Positions 1 to 19,305 of a DNA stretch of 64,000 nucleotides are shown piece by piece. Position numbers and translations under genes: made by a program. The DNA comes from Heterotrichella gracilis (lineage: Eukaryota; Sar; Xanthophyceae; Tribonematales; Xanthonemataceae). The stretch lies in assembly GCA_032358255.1 (NCBI GenBank), contig JAULBX010025053.1, forward strand, positions 186,001 to 250,000. Direction: 5' to 3'. The notes under the pieces were generated by a model. It had not been told where the DNA came from. It worked only from the letters and a program-made list of their open reading frames with translations, and did not search any database. Within the stretch, counting starts at the first letter, position 1. The number at the start of each line of letters is the position of its first letter.

Positions 1-8675
<8,675 letters not shown>

Positions 8676-10420
8676 GGCTACCCAGTACAGGGACCAGACC
8701 CCGGGCCTGCTAGGGTGCCGACAGAGCAGGAATACCCTCCAGGACTGGTGTCAGGTGTAATCCCTGGGCACCGCCTACCCTCCTCCGTGGCGAGCCACAG
8801 CTGAGTGCCTACCCCTGGTTCCCTGTCAACATAGCAAGGGCCACCCAAGGGCGCCAAGGGCTGTGCTGTAACCTGCATAAATTCTGATACTTCAGTCCCT
8901 GGGTGTAAGGACTACGAAGGCAATAAGGGCATGCTGGAAAAAGGGCAGAACAGCGAGGTTTCAGGGGGCAAGTTTTGGTGGTGCTTGTGCAGGGAGTCGT
9001 GATCATCAGGGTAAGCAGCTTGTGTACACAGGACGAGGGATGTGCAAATGTGACCCATGCAGAAGGATAATTGATCAAATATGAGCGATTTACCGATTAA
9101 CAGCACCGCAACTTGTGCAGCAGGCTTTGAAAATCCTGTGCAGTTTGTGTACACAGGACGAATTTTACTAAGCATGCACATCTCATGCATGCATATGACA
9201 GGGATGATATCTCCACACGGAGAAGCGATGCCAACACTGCCATGCTTCCCTGGCCTGAGACAAAATGCAGCTGTTACTGTAGGGAGTCCTATTTTAGAAG
9301 AATCAAGGACTGGTAATTATGTCTACAAACCGTGGGCGATCCCTGACACACAATGTACCCCCCTATGCATGACTTACGCTAGCAGCACGAGCAGAAGTAC
9401 CGGTAGTTGTCTCAGTCCTTGGTACTCCACAACACCAGCTGACCGAAAACAGTGCAGGACAATCGGAATGCAGTGACCTAGATTGCCCGAACTTTTAGTA
9501 GAACCTTATGTAACCCGAAGAGCACACACGAGCTTGCGAGTGCTCGTATGCCGGCGCGTAGTATATTGCACTGGATAGTGGATATCAATTACGCTGTGCC
9601 GCCGATTGTTATGGAGACCTTTCTGGGGTGCAAGCAAGAACAATCATGTCTTGCTTCGACTTATGTGGTCGCCAGTAAGCGAGCGCAAAACCCTAAACAT
9701 GTTAGCAAACCCTAATCAAAGTGTGCATTTGCCCTCGATGATGCAAAGTTGCAGGTTGCAGTTGTCGACAAGGCTCGGGGCTGCTTTAACAGGGCTCCAT
9801 GTGCACAGTGCACAGTGCAGAGTCTGGGTGCAAAGAAGGGTTGGGCTATCATAGGCACAGGCCATCGCCAATGTGGCCACGTTGGTTGGGCAGGTTGCAA
9901 AGTTTGATTAACGGCCAGACTTGCGGCAGACCTCCGCGTGACGGTGCATGCTTAATGCATGTGATCAAGCCAATGCCACTACGCATTATCCAGCCTGGGT
10001 GGGATTGCCAGCCCCCCGGCTGGCCCAGGGTAACCCAACGCCCCCCACGTACTCTGGAGCGATGTTGGGAGCAGCTCAGGCTATAACTATACTGTGACAT
10101 GCTTTCTCCCCCTCCTATCTTTGGAATTTTCATCATTGTTTTCAAGTTGAGCAAAAGGCTAGATGAGTATCTATCACGACCAAGATATATGCACAACTTA
10201 GTTGACTCAACGCAAAAGAACCCCTGTAACGAGCAACTCGTTAAATAAAAAAGCAAAACACACTACGTTGGTGCTCCAAAACCAACATTTGCTTACTGAA
10301 CAAGCCTGCGAGGACATCACGATGCAAAATGGTGACCCCGCCATGCGGCATCAAACTAGTCATTTTACTAACCAAAACCCCCCATTCCGCGCTGGCCACA
10401 TCTCCAGCATCTCCACCGGT
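8676..10420. other. Intergenic spacer between ABCC 5' end and DnaJ 3' end
   Basis: No supported gene. It holds the upstream region of the ABCC gene and the 3' region of the DnaJ gene. A 17-bp direct repeat containing GTGTACACAGGACGA is at 9020-9036 and 9145-9161. CCCTAA-type motifs occur near 9690-9720. Open frames here are short and show no family similarity. Confidence 0.6.
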
Positions 10421-13400
10421 CTAGTGTGTTTGGCCCGCAGAGCGCTTTGCCTTCGTCACCAGGTCGCTCTTCTCGATCGCATCCCGTGCGTCAACCCCCT
10501 TGGAAGCAAGGTACGTCTTGAGCTCCTTCACGCTCATGGCGTCAAAGTCCTTGGCTAGGGTTTCAACAGCAGCGGCTGATGTGGCGGCCGAGGTCGGGGC
10601 CACACCTGCATACCACATACCACTAGTAAGTAAGTAAGTAAGTATTTGCTTTCCAGCTTTGAAGCCAGGTTAGCATGTCTGGGTATGCCTCACCCCAGGC
10701 ACATACCACTGCTAGTACAAAATATATTACATACCTGGGTTTGTGTACAACATAGCCAGTCAAAAATAGACATCAATGCAGCCAGTTGTGAGCAGTACAT
10801 GTGCAATAGCATGGTCAGGCTGCAGGCACTTGAGGTCCTCTGGCAAGGGTTTCAGGGTTTAGGGTGGGGAACGTCCACGTCAGCAAACAGGTTGTCCAAG
10901 GCCCTGGATGGATGCACCCGCTCACCTGTAGTCTGCGACGAGGGGGATGGGGCGTACGCAGGGCGAGTAGCCGTGGGTGGTGCTGGGTAGTGTGGGGCCC
11001 CGGGGTAGGGGCGGGGTGGGGGGTGCGTGCTGTAGCCCGCAGGAGGTGCGGCGTACTGCGGGTACGATTGCGGGGGCGGCTGGTAGTACTGGGGTGGTGC
11101 GGTGCCCGGTCCAGGGGGGTATGGGTACGGCTGGGGAGGGGGTTGGCCGTAGTAGCTCTGTGGGGCGGGTGCTGGCTGACCATAGGGGGGCACATGGGCC
11201 TGCAAGAGCCGGCAATAAGAGTCAGTTTTTGAGCCAACAAAAACAAGGTTTCATATGCTGGTTGCATGCAAGGCACTGCCCACTGCCAAGGCCATTTAAC
11301 AAGTGATTTGCCAATCCCTAAACTCATCCATTTCTCCAATGGCGCTGCACTGTCGCGGCATGCGGTGCGCTGTCAGCAACGCCCATGGATACCTCATGCA
11401 TCCAAAAGTACAACGTGGGATGCTCCACACAGTCGCGAGTGCGGCACGCACCTGTGTGCCATACTGCGTTGTCCCAGGTGCATATGGCTGGCCTTGCTGG
11501 TGGGATGGTGGGTAGTACTGCGTTCCAGGGGCTGGGTAGGACCCAGGGGGGGGCGGCCAGGCCGCGCCACCGGGGGGAGGGGGCCAAGCTCCGCCACCGG
11601 CAGGTGGTGGTGGTGGCGGTGTCCGCCCGCCGGGGTAGGGCTGTGTGTGTGGTGGTGGCGGTGCGCCTGGGTAGGGGTGTGCGCCTTGTGCCATGGGTGG
11701 GGGTGGTGTCCCCCCTGCAGGAGAAGCGCCTGCCAGGAAATCCGGCAAGGCTGCTTTCTTGTTGGGATCCTTGCTCTTGGTTTCCTGAAATAGTAACGAG
11801 GGCCAAGTCAGCGCGTATTGCCACCCCCGTGCTGATCTCGAGGTGCACGAGCACTCAGCTGGACTATTTTGGACTAGATTACAGAGCAAGTGATTTGGAT
11901 TGGATTATATTGTATTCCCGCCGGTACTGATCACAGTCGGCAACACTTTGTAGCCCCGTAAAGCACGATGCATGCCATATTGAATCAATATTATTGATCA
12001 GGCGCCATGCTAAGACAGCTGTGTTGACCAGGCGGGGCCCAATTGCAATGCGTACCATGAAGATGTTGCCCATCTTCTTCAATGCCTTGGCCCGCTTCTT
12101 GGAGACGTCTTTTGCCAGCCCCTTTTCTTGCAACACCTGCAGCAGGCCAGTTCTTCAATGCACTCAACATCTGTGCACGAATGTCCTTTGCATCACACCA
12201 ATCTACCCCAGCTCCACCACCACCCCATCCCCACAACCACACACCCCTCCAACCTGTCCACCATCTGTGACCATACTCCCAATGCAGCATCTTCCTCCCT
12301 CTTGCAAACCCCACCATCCCCACCCCACCCACCTGGTCCACCACCTGCTTGAGCGTGTTCTCGATGTCCATCGCGTTCAGCTTCCACAGCGCCTGCAGGG
12401 AGCGCTCCGCATTGGCAGCCATGGACAGCATGGCCTGCTCCTGGCTGATTGCCCCGCTCTGAACCTGTTGGTCGATCTGCTTCTGGAGATTCATGAGGTC
12501 CACAGCGCCAGATATCGCGTTAAACTGCGGTGGCAAGGCGGGGTCAATCCTTTGGGCTCTACAGCAGGGTGCGTTGAGTGAGGCTCCCTTCGTGATGCTG
12601 CTCAGGCACCTCACAGATGTGATCAGATCCTCGTGAATGGCTTCATTGAAATATTGAAATTGCATATATATATTTGTAATTTCATTTTTAAATCAATTGT
12701 GCAAAGAAGGGGCCATAATAGCCACTGGGGTTGGGACATTGCACACCCACTGCGTCTACCGGTATACCAATGCAAAAATCTGGGGTAACATGGCGTGTGG
12801 CAAGTATTCCTAAGAAAAAGCAATTGCGGTAGCACGCACCGTTGTCTTCATCCCATGGCCCGTGGACCGGAACCACTCCCCCACGAATGGCACGCCCAGG
12901 AACTTGGGGTCCTTGCCCAGCTCTGAAGCAGCCTTGCGGGAGTAGATGTACCTGCACGCGCGCACTACAAAGCGCTTGCATGTGCACCCCACAGATGGAC
13001 ACACCCTGCGTTGCTGCCTAGAAAAGACACAAGCTACACTCAGCCAGCAGGCACCCCATGCCTCATTAGCCAAACTTGCCACGTCCCCCGAACCAACTAC
13101 TTTAAAAGATTTTGTTTTAGAATAAGAAATTAGAACAGGAAATGATTGCTATAATACGTGAATTGTTTCCAAGGGCTGGGGGAAACACGCACAGTATTTT
13201 TGACATTTTCCTGTATTATCCTATTGAATCATACCTACACTTTCTTGCCAGTGTATAAAACAATTTTGCATAAAACAAATTGTTTTATACATTACAAACC
13301 CCAAACTTTTTACCCACCGCCACCTACCCGATGGTGTGCAGCATCTGCTCCCCCATGGAAGACTCCACCAGCTTGGAGGCCTCCTCGGTGACGGTAGCCA

Positions 13401-14647
13401 CAAACGCATCCTTTGACCCATCCACGTATGGCTGCAGGCGCGTGCGCAGCAAGCTGGCCAGCTTGGCAATTCGATCCTGAGGTAGCAGGCACGTTGCTCA
13501 ACGCAAGGTGTGAGAACAGCTGCATTAGATTGGTGCCTCATTTGTGCACCACAATGGGTGCAAGCAGGCCTCGAATTGTAGCCATGTTGATGGGTCCAAC
13601 TGTGCTACCGTACTGTCAACCCTGCAGTCCTGACGAGGCCTCTTCCTGCATAATGATAAGACACTCGCCCACTTTGCTGGCCCACTGACGTACCTCATGA
13701 GTCATAACCCACAGCACCCATCAACATTGTACCGGGCGTAATAAACCAATAAAAGCCCCGGCATTGCCTATGGCCATGGAAATGCATGGGGCCTTTATTG
13801 GTGATCTATTATCTAATATGTGCGTACCGCCTGCATGGCCTGGAGCTTGGCACGCATCTGCTCGGGAGGTGCCCCGGTCTGCTCCGTCATGGCCATCCCC
13901 GCCCCCGCCGCCAGCTGCAGCTCGCCTATGTACTCCTCGAACACATCGCTGCCAAACAGCATGCCGAACAGTGTGGTTGGGTCCACCATGGGCTGCTCAG
14001 AGACCCCGGCCTCGCCAAACCTGCAGCAGGTGGGGACACCGGTTACAGATGTGTGCCCTTGTGTAGGGTGTCCTATGCAGGCCACCAACAGAGGGCAACC
14101 CCACGTAAACCTTTGTGCCAACAGGGTCCCTCGTGTATGCCATTCGGCGCGAGCGCTTCCCGCAGTTTCACAGCCCTTGAAGGCTTTTCGCTCTGCAGCC
14201 AGCGAGTGGCCACAGCAATACACATGGACAGCAGTTCAAGAGCAAGCACAGAGGTGGAAAGAACCCCAGATGCCGCTGTACGTGGTTTGCAGGTGCGTGA
14301 ATTTTTCAACCAGCTAATGCCCTGCACCCACTTGTCATAGGCCGCGCGCTGGTTCGGGTCACTAAGAATTTGGTAGGCGCTGCCCAGCTCTTGGAACTTT
14401 TTCTCAGCCTCAGGGTCGTCAGGGTTCTTGTCAGGGTGGACCTGCAGAGCAGAATTCAAGCGGTGGGGTCACGGCTGAGGATGGTGACTAAAAGATGTGG
14501 GTCCATGCATATCAAGACAGGTTGCAACAGGAACCCATGTGCCATACACACCTTGCGAGCCTTGATATAGTAGGCCTTTTTTATCTGCTCTGGTGTTGCG
14601 TCTTGGGAAACGCCAAGTACATCGTACAACTTGGTTTCCTTGACCAT
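10421..14647 (-). CDS. DnaJ / DnaJ-X domain co-chaperone with SAP-like C-terminus
   Basis: J-domain protein that would stimulate an Hsp70 ATPase. Ten phase-consistent exons encode about 574 residues: 14647-14552, 14441-14332, 14020-13828, 13476-13328, 12951-12840, 12524-12333, 12136-12056, 11784-11452, 11199-10926, 10605-10421. The N-terminal J domain (about 3-68) has the HPD motif in VHPDKNPDD, followed by the DnaJ-X region typical of plant ATJ10 and yeast CAJ1/DJP1-like proteins ([18 protein letters not shown], then LHTIGYIYSRKA, then [14 protein letters not shown], then a [11 protein letters not shown] segment). About 200 residues of Pro/Tyr/Gly/Gln-rich low complexity follow. The last exon carries [16 protein letters not shown]...EKSDLV, resembling the SAP-like fold of MANF C-termini. 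Probably cytosolic; no signal peptide or membrane segment was seen. The tail beyond DnaJ-X is unusual for the family. Confidence 0.9.
10626..10646. repeat. (GTAA)n microsatellite
   Basis: About five GTAA units lie in the last intron of the DnaJ gene. Confidence 0.85.
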
Positions 14648-14736
14648 CGTGAAAGGTGTCCAATACTCTTGCGGTGCTCGAGATAGACGGGGCTGTCGCA
14701 GGGCAATCTTACTCTATGTGTAACAGATGGCTGCAC

Positions 14737-14767
14737 GTGAAGTGAAGTGAAGTGAAGTGAAGTGAAG
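14737..14767. repeat. (GTGAA)n microsatellite in divergent promoter
   Basis: About six perfect copies of the 5-mer GTGAA lie 90 bp upstream of the DnaJ start, in the spacer shared with the alpha/beta hydrolase gene. Confidence 0.9.
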
Positions 14768-15022
14768 AACCGTTCTTGCACCGGCACCTTCGTTTGTCGT
14801 GGGCGATCAGGGCTGAATCAAGGGTTCCGCGAGGAAGGGCATGCATGCATATATGCACAACTCCGAAACACTAGCACGAGCTTACAAAGGGGGGTTGGAT
14901 GCGAGCCTTTGGCGTGCTGTCAACAATCTTATTCCAATGTTCCCGGTCCTGCGCCGAGCTGGTTATCTATTGCAAGCAGGTTTGCTGACTCGGTGGGCTC
15001 CGTCTCGAAATACCGCTGAACA

Positions 15023-15033
15023 TATATAAAAGG
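15023..15033 (+). promoter_or_regulatory. TATA-like box upstream of alpha/beta hydrolase
   Basis: TATATAAAAG sits about 310 bp before the chosen ATG of the plus-strand hydrolase gene, which would imply a 5' UTR near 280 nt. This is a consensus match only. Confidence 0.35.
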
Positions 15034-15336
15034 GTAATTTGTGACGCACTCTTCAGACTCAAAACCGAAGTGCCAAAGCTATTCAATATTATTTTGTTGC
15101 ATGTAGAGGTATGCTATTTATCTTGAGGTGCAGCAAGTGCAGCCTCGGCTTTTGCTGCAATCACCAGCCACTTGCGCTAGCCACTTGCCAGTGGGGGACG
15201 GCCCGAGATACGTCTAAGAACTCTGCACTAGTGGTTGTTGTTTGTGACAACCTATCGCTCTCAATCGTCGATAGAGCAAAAGACGGCTTTTTATGTGTTG
15301 CACGGAAGTTACTTGTGTGGACACTTTCAGCTCAAC

Positions 15337-18300
15337 ATGAACGCCGCAAGTGGAGCGCAGTCCGCGCTTCTGCCGTTGTCAGACGGTGTTAAGCTGGAAT
15401 CACAGCTCTATCGTCACACAGTAGAAGGTACTGTGTTTGGGGGATGGGAAACTGTGTCTACACAGTGCATGCATATGCATGTACCCCATGTGGACGATAG
15501 ATGTGCCATGGATACAGCTGCTGGCTGACCGTTTTTCTGGTCACACATCGCTGATACACAGAATAATTCTGCGCTTATGGCAAAGCGCGGCATTGCACCC
15601 TGAGCATCCCTCCCTTGTTTGCCCAGGCGATGTTGCAGAGCTTGGACTGGTGGTGCTTCACCCCTATGCCTGGCTAGGCGGGTGTATGTATGATCCAGTG
15701 GTATCCGCCGTCTGCGAGTGAGTGTCACATTCACGGCATGCACCAGCATTCAGCCAGCGTTTTTGCATCCTTGCTGATACCTCAACCCCAGATTAGGGTT
15801 TATACAACCCAAAGCACACCCTGGCAGCCCTTGCGTGTTTGCAAAAATCAGGTGTGAAAAAGGCTCGTATTAACATTATTTGCAACCTAGGCCGGTGCAA
15901 AGACATTTGAGCGAAGTCAGATGTAGGCTGCTTGATGCTATCTGTGGGAGCTGAGGCTATGTTGCACCGGTGCTTTTTCAGGGCTGCAATGAAAAGCGGC
16001 GTGTTCAACACGGTTCTGCGTTACAACATGCGAGGCGTGGGCAAATCCACGGGTTTCAGATCCTTCTGGGGAAGCGGGGATGCCAAGGATTTGGCTGAAA
16101 TTTGCAGCAAGGTGTTGACGAGCCTGCCGTCCCCACCAAAACGGCTGTACATCGTGGGGTAAGTCAAGCCACTTGCAGGCATCATGGACTACATTCCTCA
16201 CTTCACAATAACCATTGGCGCACACTGTCAGGCCACTTGCAGGCACGATGAACTACATTCCCCCCATACCAATAACCATTGGCGCACACTGTCAAGCCAC
16301 TTGCAGGCATGATGAACTACATGTCTTTCAATACAATATCATTGCTGCACATCAGGACATTAAGTTTTTAGTCATGGTATCCTCCATGATTAGCGCCTCT
16401 GTGCAGGTATTCATGGGGAGCAGCGGTGGGCGCCAGCGTGCTGTGTGAGAAGGGCATTGCCGGCTATGTGGGCCTGAGCTTCCCTGCAGGAGGGGCCGCC
16501 AAGCTGCTCCTGCGATCACACAACTATTTCAATCAGCTGGCAATCGCGCGGGTCCCCAAGCTCATTGTCCTTGGGGAGCAGGTAATTGCTTTCGCAAATT
16601 ACCATCATTGCAAGTATGTGCCAGGCAGTTCTGTTAGGAATAAGCAGCTGCCTACGTGCTAAGATGGTAACATGCAAGGTGGCGATGGCCACACTCTGTT
16701 GGTTTCAATTGACAGTGGTTTGTGCCATGGCCTGCAGGACCAGTTCACCAGTGTCGCCTACATGCAAAAGCTGGTGACAGAGCACAACGAGGCGTGTGGC
16801 GCCACCGCCCACACTGCCAGTTGCAGCCAAGGGCAGCTGGATGTGTTGCCGCATGACCTGAAGCCCAGTGAATCCTTTGCACTGGGAGATATCCACCCAT
16901 CGTCAGGTAGGATCTGCTGTTAGGAAGGTAACGTTTGACTCCTGTGCCCCAGAACACAGTGTCGGCACCAGGTTTTTTGCTGCCGTGCATGATGGAAGAC
17001 ATTGGGCGTTCTCACAATGCAACTTATTATCACAATGTATACCGTTGCAAGCAATGTCAGGATGGAACTGCTTGGGCCTTTTTGTGCCAGGTTGACTGCA
17101 GATTTGGGTTGCTAGCATGCATGTAATTTTGATTGAAATAACTGAAGTGCCGCAATCCAAGGAATTGGTGGTTGATTTGAACTGACGAATGTGCGATCAC
17201 CCATATATTCCCAACTCCTGTATGGTGCCGGGCCAGGTGCTACTGCATTGGCGTCCCAGTTGAACAACCTCAATCTCTCCCGATCAGAAAGTTCATTGCG
17301 CGGTGAGGCCGATGGCAACTCAGATGATGCAACCAACCCAGGCCCTGATGGTATGCTGCTGCATACAGTTCCTTGCTGTGTATCGCACCATGACATGCAC
17401 ATGGCACCTGCGTGTGGACACACAAAACTGCTCCATCTGTGTGAACGCAACTATTACGGTACCTTGCCTATAAATATTATTGTAGTGAGGTGGTATAAGC
17501 AGGGCCACAACAGGGCTGGTTGGAGCGAGGCATGTAGGACGACTGCTAATCTGGCTAGATTGCTTGAACGCATGCAAGGTGTATAATGTTGAACTTGTAA
17601 AAGGTTTATATCTCAATGGATGTTTCAATAGTAACGTGCTCCGTGCAGCACACAAACATGCTCGAGACACACAAGCTGAGCCATCAGGTGCAGATGCTAC
17701 CAGTGCAAGCCAAATGAACACTCCCATAAAAACACCATTCTCCGACTACAAATCGAAACCACTTCTGTCGCCAAGCTCAACTGCCAAATTTGCCAGGCCA
17801 GCAGGGGGTATCAGTGCACACAGCAGCTCATCGAGCCTTGCTTCAGGTGGGCATATTATTATTGCTGAGCAATGCTACAAAGCGTGTCAATGGAAATGTG
17901 GTATGCTATTGTTGCCATGTGGATTTCTCTCAGAGATCGTATTCCCGCATCTCACCCTGGTAGCCTCCATGTTTTGGCTGCTTGTGCTGCATGTATGTGT
18001 TGCAATGACAAATGATTGCAAAACGTTGTCAAGCTCGATGGGACCAGGGATGTTGATACCACTAAGGTTTGCATTCACAAACATGTTGGGATTTGTGAGC
18101 TGTTGGACCACTTCATGCAGTAATACGTCCAGGTGCATAATCATGCAGGCTTAGTTGCATTGGCTTCATGCAGGGCAATCCATGACCTGGAGCCGCAAGC
18201 TGTCAGCTGCCTGGCCGGCGTTGCATGACATCCATGAGATTGGACGCTCACCAGGCAGCCTCCAGAACACAAGCAAGATCCAGTTGGTGCTGGTTAGGGA

Positions 18301-18409
18301 GGCTGACCATTTCTGGTATGGATTTTGGGATGACCTGGCGAATGACGTGATCAAGTGGATTCTGGACACTGATGCCAACGTGCTACAGCCGCAGCGGCTG
18401 TTTGACTGA
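15337..18409 (+). CDS. Alpha/beta hydrolase with internal low-complexity insert
   Basis: Serine hydrolase-fold protein; substrate unknown. Eight phase-consistent exons encode about 416 residues: 15337-15427, 15627-15717, 15982-16158, 16407-16581, 16738-16906, 17237-17350, 17649-17846, 18174-18409. The oxyanion region YNMRGVGKS is followed by the nucleophile elbow GYSWG (Ser about 122, split by the exon 3/4 junction), the acid Asp in GEQDQF (about 179) and the catalytic His in EADHFWYG (about 384). About 200 residues separate Asp and His, much of it Ser/Gly/Asn-rich (exons 6-7), far longer than in ordinary small hydrolases of this fold. An upstream non-ATG frame extends the first exon, so ATG 15337 is the first supported start. 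No signal peptide was seen. Confidence 0.85.
16166..16325. repeat. 64-bp tandem repeat in hydrolase intron 3
   Basis: Two full units (from 16166 and 16230) and a partial third (from 16294) share CCACTTGCAGGCA.GATG.ACTACAT and CAATAACCATTGGCGCACAC blocks at a 64-bp period. Confidence 0.9.
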
Positions 18410-19305
18410 GCTGTGTGACACGCCAGTTGCTACTGAATCATCGTGCTCTGGCCGCTGGAAATCTGGTTTGCTATGGAATGAATTGGCATACGACGGAGTG
18501 GAAGGTTTCAACACTGACCAAGGGTGGGGACTAAGTCATGGCAAATCCGGCCGGGTCAAAAATAACTCTTTTGAGATTGCAGTTTTGGATTGCTATGTGC
18601 TGCTCCTGCCATGCAAAGCTTTGTGGATGGCCACTTGGAGTACATATGTATGCGCATACATGTTGCATTAGGGTTCGGGTCTCACAGTGTGTACATTACG
18701 GATTGCGCCGTGTGGCGCTTGTGCATAGTATATGGGCGTTTTTTGAAAGATGTTTGGAAGGCTGTTTATCGATACAGGAAGCACTAGCAGTGGCATCCCG
18801 CATTATTGCGATTTTGGACTACTTAGTTTGTCCAACGCTGCCAATGCGGGGACCGGTTGGACAACGTGGTGTTTGAACATTTTAGTGTTGGAACAATTGT
18901 GGGGTTTTTCAAAAACCCTGCCAAGAACCCTAAAACATATTAATCTGGAAATATACTGGAAATGCTGCGCCTTTTTCCTGTAGTCAAAGCACGAGAAGGG
19001 AACTTTTCAAAAGGCCGCACGCAAGCCTTGATCCTACATATGCCGGCATTGGCCTCGCCTGCAGCATTCCACTTGAGCACACCTGGTGTCGGGTATCAGA
19101 CCAGGTGCACCGATTACTAGTGAGATGGAGATTGACGCACGCTCGGAAAGGACAAAGTTGCTGGCAGATACAAGCATACGCTCCTACGTCTTAGGAGCTC
19201 CTTTCAAGATGTCCTAGTCAGTTTGCCAGTGGGCCGCCTCTTTGATAGGGTGGTTTGAACCCTCAAAAATAGAACAGCCCGATCGCCCACCCAAACGCTT
19301 TTCAA
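18410..19305. other. Intergenic spacer, hydrolase to golgin
   Basis: No supported gene. It should hold the hydrolase 3' UTR and the golgin promoter. One CCCTAAA-type motif lies near 18920-18935. No clear polyadenylation or TATA element was recognised. Confidence 0.55.

Larger units (their letters stand above)
14648..15336. other. Divergent promoter region (DnaJ / hydrolase)
   Basis: A spacer of 689 bp between two divergently transcribed genes. It contains the GTGAA repeat and a TATA-like box at 15023-15033. No gene supported. Confidence 0.6.

Noticed and set aside
10815-11339. Long alternative frames over the DnaJ Pro-rich exon (both strands)
   Set aside because: They are shadows of the low-complexity Pro/Tyr-coding exon, whose frame is fixed by phase agreement on both sides.
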